A model generated the notes under the pieces. It did not search any database, had not been told where the DNA came from, and worked only from the letters and a program-made list of their open reading frames with translations. From Brachycybe producta (lineage: Eukaryota; Arthropoda; Diplopoda; Playtdesmida; Andrognathidae), in contig JAUPFP010000037.1 in the NCBI GenBank assembly GCA_036925085.1, positions 702,001-766,000 of the forward strand: a stretch of DNA of 64,000 nucleotides, in the 5' to 3' direction. This document shows positions 16,601 to 26,800 of the stretch, one piece after another (within the stretch, counting starts at the first letter, position 1; the number at the start of each line of letters is the position of its first letter). The translations under genes and the position numbers were made by a program.

Positions 16601-19600
16601 TGCTCACTTTCTCCGAGAGCCATCCCATGTGTCTGATCTCACTTCCATCCAAGACATCGGCCAGAAGCTGATTTGTTTCGGTTAAGGCTTGGTTGGTAAG
16701 AAGGTTGATTGCTGAGTGGATCGCATTGAACCAGGCACTTGATTCCGACCAATCGGAACCACGAAGAATGAGCACATGATGTCGGTCGGGAGAGTACAAC
16801 TCGAAAGTCCTCATTTCCTGATCTGTAATGCTCAAGTTCCTAGTCAGGAAACATAAGACCAAAGGGATGTGTCTAGTGTCTGGTCGACCAGCCAAATGTT
16901 TGCTAGGCGTCGCTGGCGATTGTTGCTGATGCTGCTGCTGCTGATGATGATGATGATCACGAAGAGGTGGCGAAGGACAATTGTCGACTGAAAGTAAACC
17001 CTGGCTTACATCCCAGCCGATGTCATTCGTGATACTGGCCTTACGAAAGTACGGAGTCACTTCTCGAAGATATTTCACTGTAACATAAAATGACGACACA
17101 ACTACGAATTTGAAGGAAGTTTTTCGTTTTTTTTTTTGTATTCAAACAAAAAACAAGAAAGAAATGATTATTTTTATGATTGCATCATCGATTTATGCAA
17201 AATGTTAGACCAGAAAAAAAAAACAAATTTACAACAAAAAAGCAACATAAAAAATTAATTTTGCAATTCAATTCAAAGCAAACAAAAATGTAAAAAGCGG
17301 GAAGAAAGGAGAAGGAAAAAAAAATACCACAAAGGACACAAAAAAAGAGAAAGAACAAAAAAAAAAAAAAATTCAGCATCAGTTTTTAAATCATGCATTT
17401 GTTTAATAATTTAAATAATAACCATAGAGGTAGCTCAACTAAGAGCCGTGTCTATTGAGCATTTCAAGACAGTGCTCAGTGTGGCCAATAGATGGCGCAA
17501 AGTGTACTTACTGCTTCAATTACATTACGAGACTAGCGTTAGACCATTAGAATTTGCAGAGCGCATGCGCATTACCATCTTATCGGTTTATATAGGAAAA
17601 CGATCGTAGATGCACGCTAGCAGTGCCATCTTTGTTTCCATTGATGATCAATAGATGGCGCTGCTAACTCAAATCTGCAATCACTTTCCTATATAAACGA
17701 TAAGATGGCAATACGCATGCGCTCTGCTAATACTACTGGGCTAACGCTAGTCATTACGAGTCAATAAACAAAAAATGGATGACTAAAAAGTCATCCATTT
17801 TTTTTGTCATCTTTCTAGCTTTAAAACGCAGACGATTCTTCACTCACTTTGGACATTTTTTTCTTTCTAACATGAAGCTGTTTTACTTTTATAAATTTAT
17901 CTATGGTTAGGTAAAGCTGACATGTTTTTTTGTCACATGACAGCTGATTACATCATGACGGGTTTTTTTTTTTCGAATAATACACCCATAGCCTTCCCTT
18001 GTAATTAACAATCACGTGACAAACAAAGATGGCCGCTTCACCTCTTGGTGTTAAATTTATTTCTCATTTACACCACAATTCAGTGATTACAGTACAAGCA
18101 GTGCATAGCCTTGTAAAAGACTAGGTTCTCCTTGTAGAGTGACAGAAAGATAAGACTAAAAAAGAATAAAAAGAACCTTGAAGAGAGGCTATGAAATCTA
18201 GGCTCACTCAACCACAACGTTTTTCTCTAACATGGAGTTGAGCTATCTCAATGTATACGGTTTGACCTAAACTTTACACAGGCAGTTAGAAATCGGGAAG
18301 AACTTCAGTTGGCTCCACCCATTTTATGACGACCGGCAACTTCTAATTGGTTTGTTGTTGTGTGGTTCAACGTTGAAAAGGACGGAGCATGTGACGTCAG
18401 ACTACATAACCAACCAATTAGAAGTAGCCTGTCGTCATAACAAGGGCGGAGCCAACTGAAGTTCTCCCCGATTTCTAACTACCTGTAAACTTTTACAGGT
18501 GACCATTTTTTCTTGTCATTTTTGCGACGGCGTCATGGATCTGAGCATGCGCAAATAGTAATGTAATAATCAGATCGTGAGATCAACTTTAAGGCTTACT
18601 GCACATTCCGCTATTCATCGATTTATCAATCGGAACGTCACTCTGCTGACGAAATCAAAGAATAATGAAATGAACTTAAACACTTGAACCCTTAACCGTC
18701 TGAAGAAGGTTCTAACATTAAAAAAAATCTATGTTTTAAAGAATATAATTTTAAATTAAATAGGATTTTCAATATTGAAACCCTGCTCTGCTCAGAGGGT
18801 TCAAGTTTTCTTCTTGAATTTGGGTTAGTTTGGCCTAGTTTCCACCGTATACTGTATTTGGCCTTATACCTTTCGGTGGGGCGGGGGGGGGGGGGCTCAA
18901 TTATATCCGTATACTGTATTTGCCCCTATTCGAGTAAACCCCCTTGTACTTTTGTCAAACCTCTGTAAGCAGATTCGTTATTCACTATTATTTTTGCTTT
19001 ATATATAATGCATTTTCATTTTCATAATGTAATAAAGACATTAAAAAGGGCGCTAATTGAAATTAATGAGTCGTTTGCATGCGAACTGGTTCACTTAATT
19101 GATGATTAACACGACGCCTAAATTTTGATTTATATTTGCGATGATCCAATTAGAGGAGTCACTTTTATTTAATGAAAAATACGAACTGATAAAAGACTAA
19201 TGTAAAAATAAAGGGGGGAGGGTTCACAGTAAGACACTCCAGGAAGGAGAGAGGGGGGGCAGTGGCCCAATTTAACCCACCCCCACATACATATCATATT
19301 GGGCACATAATGAAAATAAAACACATTACAAATATTTCAACAAGTTTCCTCCATTTGAATGTTTTTTTCTCTCTCCTCCCTCTCTCTCTCTCTCGTGAGA
19401 AAAAATAATTACAATTGCAGGTCCTCATTTACATGTAATTATTACTACTTATACAATCATTAAAATAAAACTGTATAAAAGGAAAAACAAGTTACCATGG
19501 TTACAGAGGCGCTTACGTCTGCAGAAGCGCCATACGGATGACGTCACACAATTAGCTGATATGTGACGTCAATCAATTGAATTCAGACCCTGGATTTCAC

Positions 19601-20879
19601 ACGACGGTGACGTCATTAAAAAAAAAAAAGATCTCTTTGATCTTCATTTACATATTGACAGTATGGGTTCGAATTCATTAAGAAAACGTGGCCCTTTTAA
19701 CATCAACTTCAACCCTCTGAACAGGGTTCCAACATGGAAAAGTCCTGTTAAGAGGTATTAAATATAAAGAAAAAAGGTAATTTTCTATGTTGGAGCCTTG
19801 CTCAGAGGGTTCAAGTTGAAGTTCAAGTGTCAGTTTTCATTCTTGAATTTGGATCTTAATAACTTCCGCTCGAAAACAAACGCAGAATTGTTCATTTATG
19901 TACTAATTATTAATTATCGTCTTGAGAAAATAATATTTCTTAACAGAAATGGGGTCAATTGTAATAACAATGCTATAATTAAACCTTTATAATGAGCTAT
20001 AAAACAATACAAAGACATCTGGTATTAAAGCCAAAGGTCAAGAGAGAGAAAAAAAATCGCGATTGGCACGCGAGCCACATGTTGCAAACCGAAAAAAATA
20101 AATAAATGAAAAATGGCCATATAATGACACAACTAGAAATACATGAAGCCATGCATTATAGAAATTGCGTGCACCACAATGGCGTCTTCCGCATTCTCTT
20201 GTATGAAAAGTAATGTGCCATATTAGTTATCCCCCTCATTTAATTCCATAGCTTAACAAGAAACGCCCAGTGCTTCAAATCATTAATGAACGAGTATTGA
20301 TAATGCCCGCAAGTCGTTTTTCACCTGTTTTTCGCCAAATTACACCACTAAAATGTCATGCATTTTAAGCATTCCATAAAATAGAATGAATAAAAAGAAT
20401 AGAAAGGTTGTTTTGACAAATTTACCTTCCAAATCGACCGTTTTTCCAGCTCTTTTGAGCGCTCTGACAGCGTCGTCGTGAGTTGCGTCTCTTAGATCTT
20501 CTCCATTGACCGAAAGAATCGCGTCTCCAACGTACAATTGTTCCGTCAAATCCGCTGCCATTCCCTTGAATATCTTACTAATAAGAATGGGCATTTTGTT
20601 CTCTTTTCCTCCTTTAATGCTGATTCCAAGTCCGTTGTTGTCCGACTTCACAACTCGGACTGTTCGTTTCTGATTAGCGATACTATCGGGAATAACGTCT
20701 TGTTCTGCATCGTTATGGTTACTTAAATCTGCAGAACCGTTGATTGGGCCGTTCGTTTCAAAGTTCTCGTCTAAAGTAACGCTTAAATATTCTTCGTCTA
20801 ATGTTACGATCACTTTAAACCACTGTTGGCGTACGTAAACTTCGAGAACACCATTTCGCCGACTACCGGCCGCCGCCAT
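13644..20879 (-). CDS. Beta-type syntrophin (6 coding exons)
   Basis: Adaptor that binds dystrophin/utrophin-complex proteins and recruits channels and signalling enzymes to the membrane. Exons on the minus strand: 20426-20879, 16608-17077, 16363-16505, 14916-15124, 14624-14820 and 13644-13736; 521 residues, all GT-AG and in phase. Layout follows the family: first half of a split PH domain ([14 protein letters not shown]), a PDZ domain ([18 protein letters not shown], with GLGI as the binding loop), second PH half, PH2, then the syntrophin-unique C-terminus ([17 protein letters not shown]) ending GLFA. A His/Gln-rich insert ([12 protein letters not shown]) follows the PDZ domain. The start [10 protein letters not shown] at 20879 sits in a good context; an in-frame upstream ATG at 20930 would add 17 residues. 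Which vertebrate paralogue it matches best (SNTB1 or SNTB2) needs a tree, so no symbol is given. It is head-to-head with FAAP24. Confidence 0.93.
13793..14597. mobile_element. Family A palindromic MITE array in syntrophin intron 5
   Basis: At least two to three family-A arms lie in succession (ggttattctctatttcag at about 13800; gtgttttagaaactagaagg at about 14080; cctgaaagacaaaataatg at about 14570). Alternating orientations suggest copies inserted into copies. The intron between exons 5 and 6 (13737-14623) is almost wholly this material. Confidence 0.7.
15240..16190. mobile_element. Family A MITE split by other sequence, syntrophin intron 3
   Basis: A left arm at about 15270-15420 (gaactctggtcatttttgtc, then aacgcgatttagaaactaga) and a right arm at about 15830-15910 plus an end at about 16150-16190 (gaaacacagaataaccagag) belong to family A. 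They are separated by T-rich sequence with repeated ttttcaggttttt (15450-15800) and by 15910-16140, which contains short inverted stretches. Read as an old copy broken by later insertions. Confidence 0.55.
17532..17751. mobile_element. Palindromic MITE family B with 8-9-bp target duplication
   Basis: Perfect mirrored ends ACTAGCGTTAG and CTAACGCTAGT, with further mirrored arms (gcgcatgcgcattaccatct). The flanks are cattacgag at 17523-17531 and again at 17752-17760, a 9-base direct repeat (8 if one base is chance). An 8-bp duplication fits hAT and 9 bp fits Mutator-like elements. No transposase. Related copies are at 33301-33515 and 34855-35101. Confidence 0.85.
17769..17804. repeat. Perfect short hairpin next to MITE B
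   Basis: aaatggatgac and gtcatccattt flank a 6-base loop (taaaaa), with A and T runs outside continuing the pairing. It lies about 20 bases outside the family-B element at 17532-17751. Probably another tiny foldback or the end of an older element. Confidence 0.6.
18278..18487. mobile_element. hAT-like palindromic MITE family H, copy 1
   Basis: Begins ACAGGCAGTTAGAAATCGGG and ends TTTCTAACTACCTGTA, the two arms mirroring each other through ggctccaccc and gggcggagcc. The flanks show an imperfect duplication (aactttac to the left, aacttttac to the right). It carries one TGACGTCA octamer at 18392. Located in syntrophin intron 1. Confidence 0.85.
19700..19825. mobile_element. Palindromic MITE family E
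   Basis: aaccctctgaacagggttcc and aacatggaaaa on the left are mirrored by ttttctatgttggagcct and tgctcagagggttcaagttg on the right. Parts of the same family appear at about 12200-12330, 18695-18850, 35297-35385 and 42913-43070. No coding content. Confidence 0.75.
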
Positions 20880-21459
20880 CTTTCTTTCACAGACAAGATT
20901 ATTTTTTTTCTTCAATTGTCGGGAAGACAATGTTACCAGATACTATTTTCAAAACTTGTAAAGTAAATTTATCAGGAAAGATCTTATTATAATCTCCTTG
21001 AAATTTATTTTTATAAACTAAAAATTAACAATAATACAATTAAATAATGTAATAAATAATATGTTGATTTTTATTAATATTTAGAATTTTATATTGTTTT
21101 TTTTTTTAAATTTACCGTTAAAATATAAAAACTCGCTTGACACGGAATATCTTTATAAGGATAATCAGAACTTGAAATTGGTAACAAATATTATTGAATG
21201 GGCTAAATAGCGTGAAAGATGACACTATCAACAGTCTCTCAGTTACATATCGAAGCTTGAGTTTGGATTTTAAAAATAACCAAATAAACAACATAAGTGT
21301 ACATAAATGGTGTTTAATTTACATTCATCTATACTGTAAATACGCCATTTTTGTATACCTGTATGAACCTTCAATGACTTGACGTCATGTTACCACATTT
21401 CTAACAATTATCGTTATATTAAAATCGATAATTCAATATTTATACAAACTTTTCATATA
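20880..21459. promoter_or_regulatory. Divergent promoter region between syntrophin and FAAP24
   Basis: 580 bases lie between the two start codons on opposite strands. The sequence is AT-rich and no TATA box is obvious in the right place for either gene. Shared control is inferred only from the head-to-head layout. Confidence 0.4.
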
Positions 21460-22657
21460 ATGCAAATGGATGACGATGATTTCAACGCTTCAATTCGCCC
21501 AACTTTAGTAAATGAAGTGGATTCTTGTACACCTGTTGGTCCGTATGAAGGTCCCACATTGAAAGGCAGACTCGTTGCGGCCGACAAGTGGAAAGACACC
21601 ATACTTATTAAGGAATTGAATAGTAAGTGCATGACAATGTACAGGGTGTCACTAAAGTCGTTCAGTCCATTCAATAGAAAAAGCAAATAGCCAACTGTCA
21701 AAATTGCGGCTCACTAGTTTTGAGACACCTTGTATCTGTATTATATAACATAGTCATACAGGGTGAGTTACAAATGACAACGCAATCTATAATCTTTACA
21801 TTCTAGAAACAATTCGAGTTATTCTTACGGAAGAAAATGGAATCGTGGATTTCCGGTTGCAAGATGGATCCGTGGTCGTTTACATGTCGGAGTCTACCCT
21901 CGTATTGAATCCTGACAGCAGACGGAACCTCGTAAAACTTCAGAACGTAAGTTTAACAACTAATGTTTTTTTTATTTGGAGTATCGATTATATATATGTT
22001 AGAAATCTGTTTCAGATGAAAAACGTTAAAGGATTTGTAATTGCCGAATTAAACAACTTTAGCGAAGATTACTATTTCAAGATGCAACATTTTGCAGTCC
22101 TTGATTTGGGTCTTACAGTTTTTCCGGTTGCTAATCAAACGGAAGCCGCGTTACTCTTATCAGAAATGGTACAACATCTTCGGTTACGTTTCTATCTTGT
22201 TATAACGAGGTTCTTTTTTTTCTCTCTCTTGTCATAGGTGTCTTTTCAAAATGGAATGTCTTCAGATCCATTTAAGACGAAGAAAGTCAGAAGTCCGGCT
22301 TTCAACGTCGTTCTGTCGGCAATCCTTACTATTCCCGGCCTAGGTGAAAAGAAAGCAAAACAACTCCTGGAAGAGTTTGGAAGTATAAACAAATTTTCAG
22401 CGTTTTTTTTAAATGAAAAGGACTGGTCTGAGGCTAGCGTTCTCTTGTCACCACCATCTGTCGACTGCGAAACTATAGCCTCATACCAGTCGTTTTTAAA
22501 AAAAATTGGTTCTGTTTGGAAGGCAAATTGGATTTTTATATTTTCGTTAATAGGTTTAAAAAATATTTCCAAAGCAACAGTTGACGAATTAGTTCCGATT
22601 GTCGGTTTACATAAAGCCAATGATGTTTTTAAGTTTTTTTCGTTGATAAGTTTGTGA
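21460..22657 (+). CDS. FAAP24: FAAP24-like Fanconi anaemia core-complex protein (5 exons)
   Basis: Partner of the FANCM translocase that helps it bind branched or single-stranded DNA in interstrand crosslink repair. Exons: 21460-21622, 21807-21946, 22016-22168, 22238-22382 and 22554-22657; 234 residues, all GT-AG and in phase. The N-terminal two thirds match the catalytically dead XPF-type nuclease fold (GRLVAADKWKDT..., VVVYMSESTLVLNPDSRR, GFVIAELN, FAVLDLGLTVFPVANQTEA). The C-terminus is a tandem helix-hairpin-helix (IPGLGEKKAKQLLEEFGS, then LKNISKATVDELVPIVGLHK). The last intron is 171 bases with no stop in frame, so its retention would add 57 residues. Met codons at 21460 and 21466 are both possible starts. 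A poly(A) signal AATAAA is at about 22707. It points away from syntrophin and converges on PNP. Confidence 0.9.
21640..21734. mobile_element. 95-bp MITE with TA-type ends in FAAP24 intron 1
   Basis: TACAGGGTGTC at the left is mirrored by GACACCTTGTA at the right. If the outer TA is taken as the target duplication, the element is CAGGGTGTC...GACACCTTG, a Tc1/mariner-like arrangement. It starts only 17 bases after the exon 1 splice donor and makes up half of the 184-base intron. A lone TACAGGGTG at about 21756 may be a second end. Confidence 0.65.
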
Positions 22658-23885
22658 ATTTAAAATTTGTGATGTATTTTGAATTGATAAAATGTGAGTT
22701 AATATGAATAAATAGATTTTTTATTATACAATTAAAGTACATTAACAAAATAACTAATTTCAATCAATTATTTTTTTTAAAATTGGCACAAAAAGCTTCT
22801 GACAATTGCAGCTTTTTTTAATGAATGTCAAATTTCTTCTGACTTGAATAAACTTTAATTTTAAATATCACTTAACGAGGTGTTTTTTTTTTTATAAAAT
22901 AATACATTGGAATGCTCCATTGAGCCATTAATAAAGAAAAGAAATCAAATGATGTGCATTCAGTTTTTAAGTGCTTTTGAAAAGCAGCTTTAGGTGTGCT
23001 TGCTATGAATGATGCACCATCTGTGTCAATATTTTCATTAATTAATAATAATTAATAATTGATGTAAAACAATTGATGTAATGTTTTTGCTTAGAAGGAG
23101 CCTGATAACTAGATAAGATGAAAACAATTATGTTTTTTTATAATGAAAAACACTGTTTGGAGGCTAGAATTCTCATAGAAGTAATCATCGATTAATCAAG
23201 AATTCTGTATTTTTAGCCTATAAACAGTTTTTTTCGATTGAAAAAGCATATTTTTTTTGCTGATAAGTAACAAGCCTGCTTCGAAAGCGCTCAGATACTA
23301 AACGCACAAAATAACATTTAGTATTAAAAAAAACGAATTCAAAAAATGTAAATAACTTGAGTTTTAGTTCATTATTTCAAATACTAAAATAATAATCTAT
23401 ATTTCTGTTGTAATATGTATATTATATAATAATAATACCACAATAAAAAATAAGTAAATAAAGATGTGATATAATTATGAAACCCCAAGTATTAAAAAAG
23501 TTAATACCTTGAAAATAATAATGTAAAGTATTTTTCTGAGTAAAAACAAGAAGAAAGATTACAAACCGAACCATTTTTTTTTACCAACAACATACACAAG
23601 CAATAAATTTATATTTATAGAAACAATTTCCCCTTTTCTGCTGAAAATGAATTATGAGATTTTTTAAATGTAAAAACTAACCAAAAAATAGATTTTCTTA
23701 TTTACAACAAAAAAAAAAAATGAAAGATATCGTTAAAAAACGACTCTTTGATTAGATTTTTTTTTCCTACCAGAACTTAAATACCCGGAGAAATACTTGT
23801 CAAGTTTAATTATTAACATGTTTTTGAAATATTTTTCTTAAATTTGACACAAACATAAAAATTTCTAACAATTTACTACACTCAC
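22658..23885. other. Convergent intergenic region FAAP24/PNP
   Basis: AT-rich, holding the 3' ends of two genes transcribed toward each other. A sequence around 23150-23280 (gtttggaggctagaattctc ... gattgaaaaagcatat) recurs in altered form at 29750-29900 and 36840-36980, a further old dispersed repeat. No gene seen. Confidence 0.6.
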
Positions 23886-26800
23886 TCATTGTTGCTGAAT
23901 AATTTCAACAACGAGTTCGGCTACGAAAGTCTGAAGATCCGTCTTACGACGGTCGGCAGTCTCCAAAACCTCTTCGTGATTCGCTTCTTCTCCGGTGCCG
24001 TAATTTAGTACGCATTTATTAGTAACGAGAGACATTGCAAACACTTGAAGACCGCAATGACGTGCAGTAATAGCTTCGTGGACAGTACTCATACCTTAAG
24101 AATCAATTAAATAATTAATAACATCATCATAACATTAAATGATTTAATAATTTTTAATTACCAACTGCATCTGCTCCGACCAAACGTAAAAGTCTCAATT
24201 CGGCAACAGTTTCAAACGAAGGACCTCCGACCATCGTGTAAACGCCTTCTCGTAGATAATCGTCAAGACCCATGTTAACTGCAACCTTTCTTGCGAGATG
24301 TCGTAATCGTGCATCGTACAGATTGGTCATCGGCGGAAAACGTGGACCCCATCTAATTATATAAAAATTAATCAATAACTTAGAAATGTTGACAGATTTC
24401 GTCCTTCCGTTTATACCTGTTATCGTTTTTGCCTCTCAATGGACTGTCTCCTGCAAATCCAGGTAAATTTATGTGGTCTTTTATGAGCATTATGTCACCA
24501 ACGTTGTAGTCTTCGTTGATTCCTCCGGCCGCATTCGTCAAAATCACTGTTTCGACACCAACCAGTTTCATGACACGGATCGGCATAGCACACTAAAATA
24601 ATTATAGAATATTATACGTAAACATATTTATATGCAATTGCATTTATTGTTTGCCTGTATTAATGCAGATATTCTTAAAACGCTTCATAACAGTACGAAT
24701 ACCTTGACAAATTTAAGATTTTTTTTGGCATAAGAATGTATTTTTATAGTATTTTAACTAAACTTGAGTTATATTTTTAAGATTTTCAAACTTTAAACCG
24801 GATATTATTTAAAATAGATTGAAAGTGTGTCTAAAAATTGAATTTTTTTCTCTAAAAATTGAATTTTTTTCTCTAAAAATTGAATCTTTTTCTCTAAAAA
24901 TTGAATCTTTTTCTCTAAAAATTGAATCATTTTCTCTAAAAATTGAATTTTCTCTCTAAAAATTAGGAAAATTAATATAATTTTTTATTTAATATAATTA
25001 TGTATTCTTCTTATGAGTTCTTCATCTTGAAAGCAAATGTTCAGATGGAAGCAAGTAAAAGTCAAAGTATTCAATAAATCATTATTTTAAGATCAAAATC
25101 TATATAATTTACTAAATTACAAATGTACTAATTTATTAGCAAACTACATATTCTGAAAAAAAAAAACGCCCTTCAAACTCTCAAGCAAAATTAAGAAAAA
25201 CTTGAATGTTTTAGAAACTAGAAATTAAGGTTGTTATTGCTGTATCTTTTAAAATAAGCTTTTTATGACAGATTGAAAATGACCCAACATTTAAGCAGAC
25301 AATAATTTTTTTTCTAATTTTTGGTTTATAAAAAGTTTATTCTGAAAATAACCTTTAAAGTGATTGAGCTAATCTTTTAGTTTCTAACACAATTTGCATT
25401 TCTACTTAATGTTATTCCTGAAACGGAAAATTAACCAGATTTTGAAAAATCACCTATTCATAAAATAACTTTTAAGTTTTCAAATAATATTTTTCCCATT
25501 TTATCCAGCATAGTTACAAACATATTTCAAATATATTTAAATGCATATAAATCCGCATATAAATCAATCTTATCGGTATATTTGGGTGGTCTCTTAATAC
25601 CTTCCATATACTGTAGCCTTCATAATGGTGAAAACGTCCTTGCATGCAAACAGTGGGAATGCCTCTCAGAAGGCCGAATACGAGACGACCTGGATGGCCG
25701 GGAACTGTCACAATTTTAATTTAAAAAAAAAATATTACAAAATTTAATTATCAAAAAAAAATGCGAATTTTGGTTCAAATTCGCAAATGATTTTAATATT
25801 TTTATTAATAATAATGTCAAGGGTGTTTTTTTTTTATTAAATTTCTGTCTCAACCTGTGCTGATTGGAAAATCTGGAATGTCCGAATAAGCAAAAATGTC
25901 TCTGTCTTCGAGGACATCAGCCAAACCACTTAATCCAGATCCGCAAACGATTCCGATCGTTGGACGATGACTGGTTTTCTTCTTCAAGAAATCAGCAATT
26001 CCTTCGATCTTATTGTACGAATATCTGTATGAATTATATTTAAATTATAAAAAAGATTTTTAATAAAAATTATACAATAAATTATTTCAATAGAAATTGA
26101 AGTTCTTGTTTTATCTGGTCTTGAGTAATCCTTATTATTGAACAAAGTTACGAAATGTCAATTTTATGTCAACTATGTCTCTAGACTTCAGTTATGGTTT
26201 AATAATTCTGGAGCCAGCAATATAGTTATTTATAGCTATTTTATTACAGCACTTTTATTAATCTTAAGAAACTATAGCATTTCTAGGCTCAAACAACTTA
26301 CAGCAGAAAAACATTAAAAAAAATTAATTACATTTTTTTTTTGATTGAAAATTGTAATTTTCAGTTTTCAAACCATAAATTTTTTTAAATTAAATTTACA
26401 TTTTGTTTCATTTTCATTTTATATAAAAGTTTCATTTAAGTACATTACATTTTCATTTTTTTTAAATTATTGAAATATAATTTCTTTAAAATGCCATTTC
26501 ATTAATGTGGTTTTAAAAGTGTACTTTCTAGTTATTTCATCACTCATCAGCAATAAACTTGAATGTGGTTTAGAAACTAGAAGGGTACCTCAACCACTTA
26601 AGGCCATAAAAAAGCTTATTTTAAAAGATGCCAATATGAAAATAATATATTATTTTCATATTGGCATCTTTTAAAATAAGCTTTTTTATGGCGGTTGAAA
26701 ATGAACCAACTTTGAATAGATTATACGTATACTAGAATGATAACATTTCTAGTTTCTAACAACATTTCAATTTCTCCTTAGCACGTAGACCCCTACTTCT

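Larger units (their letters stand above)
17078..20425. other. Syntrophin intron 1 (3.3 kb)
   Basis: The longest intron of the window and a transposon sink. It contains the family-B copy at 17532-17751, the hAT-like copy at 18278-18487, family-E pieces at 18695-18850 and 19700-19825, a poly-G run near 18881-18894, a direct repeat of ccgtatactgtatttg near 18846 and 18908, a (TC)n run near 19372-19397, and three TGACGTCA-type sites at about 19540-19615. No exon or RNA gene was recognised inside. Confidence 0.7.

Noticed and set aside
18881..18894. Poly-G run as a G-quadruplex
   Set aside because: A single run, as at about 61438-61448; no four separated G tracts, so no specific structure can be claimed.
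20877..20930. Upstream in-frame ATG for syntrophin at 20930
   Set aside because: Kept only as an alternative. [10 protein letters not shown] at 20879 sits in a better context and aligns with where syntrophins start; the added [11 protein letters not shown] is not syntrophin-like.
21379..21459. N-terminal extension of FAAP24 to 21379
   Set aside because: The in-frame extension (MTSCYHISNNYRY...) is low in similarity to the family; MQMDDDDF at 21460 or the Met at 21466 is a more natural start.
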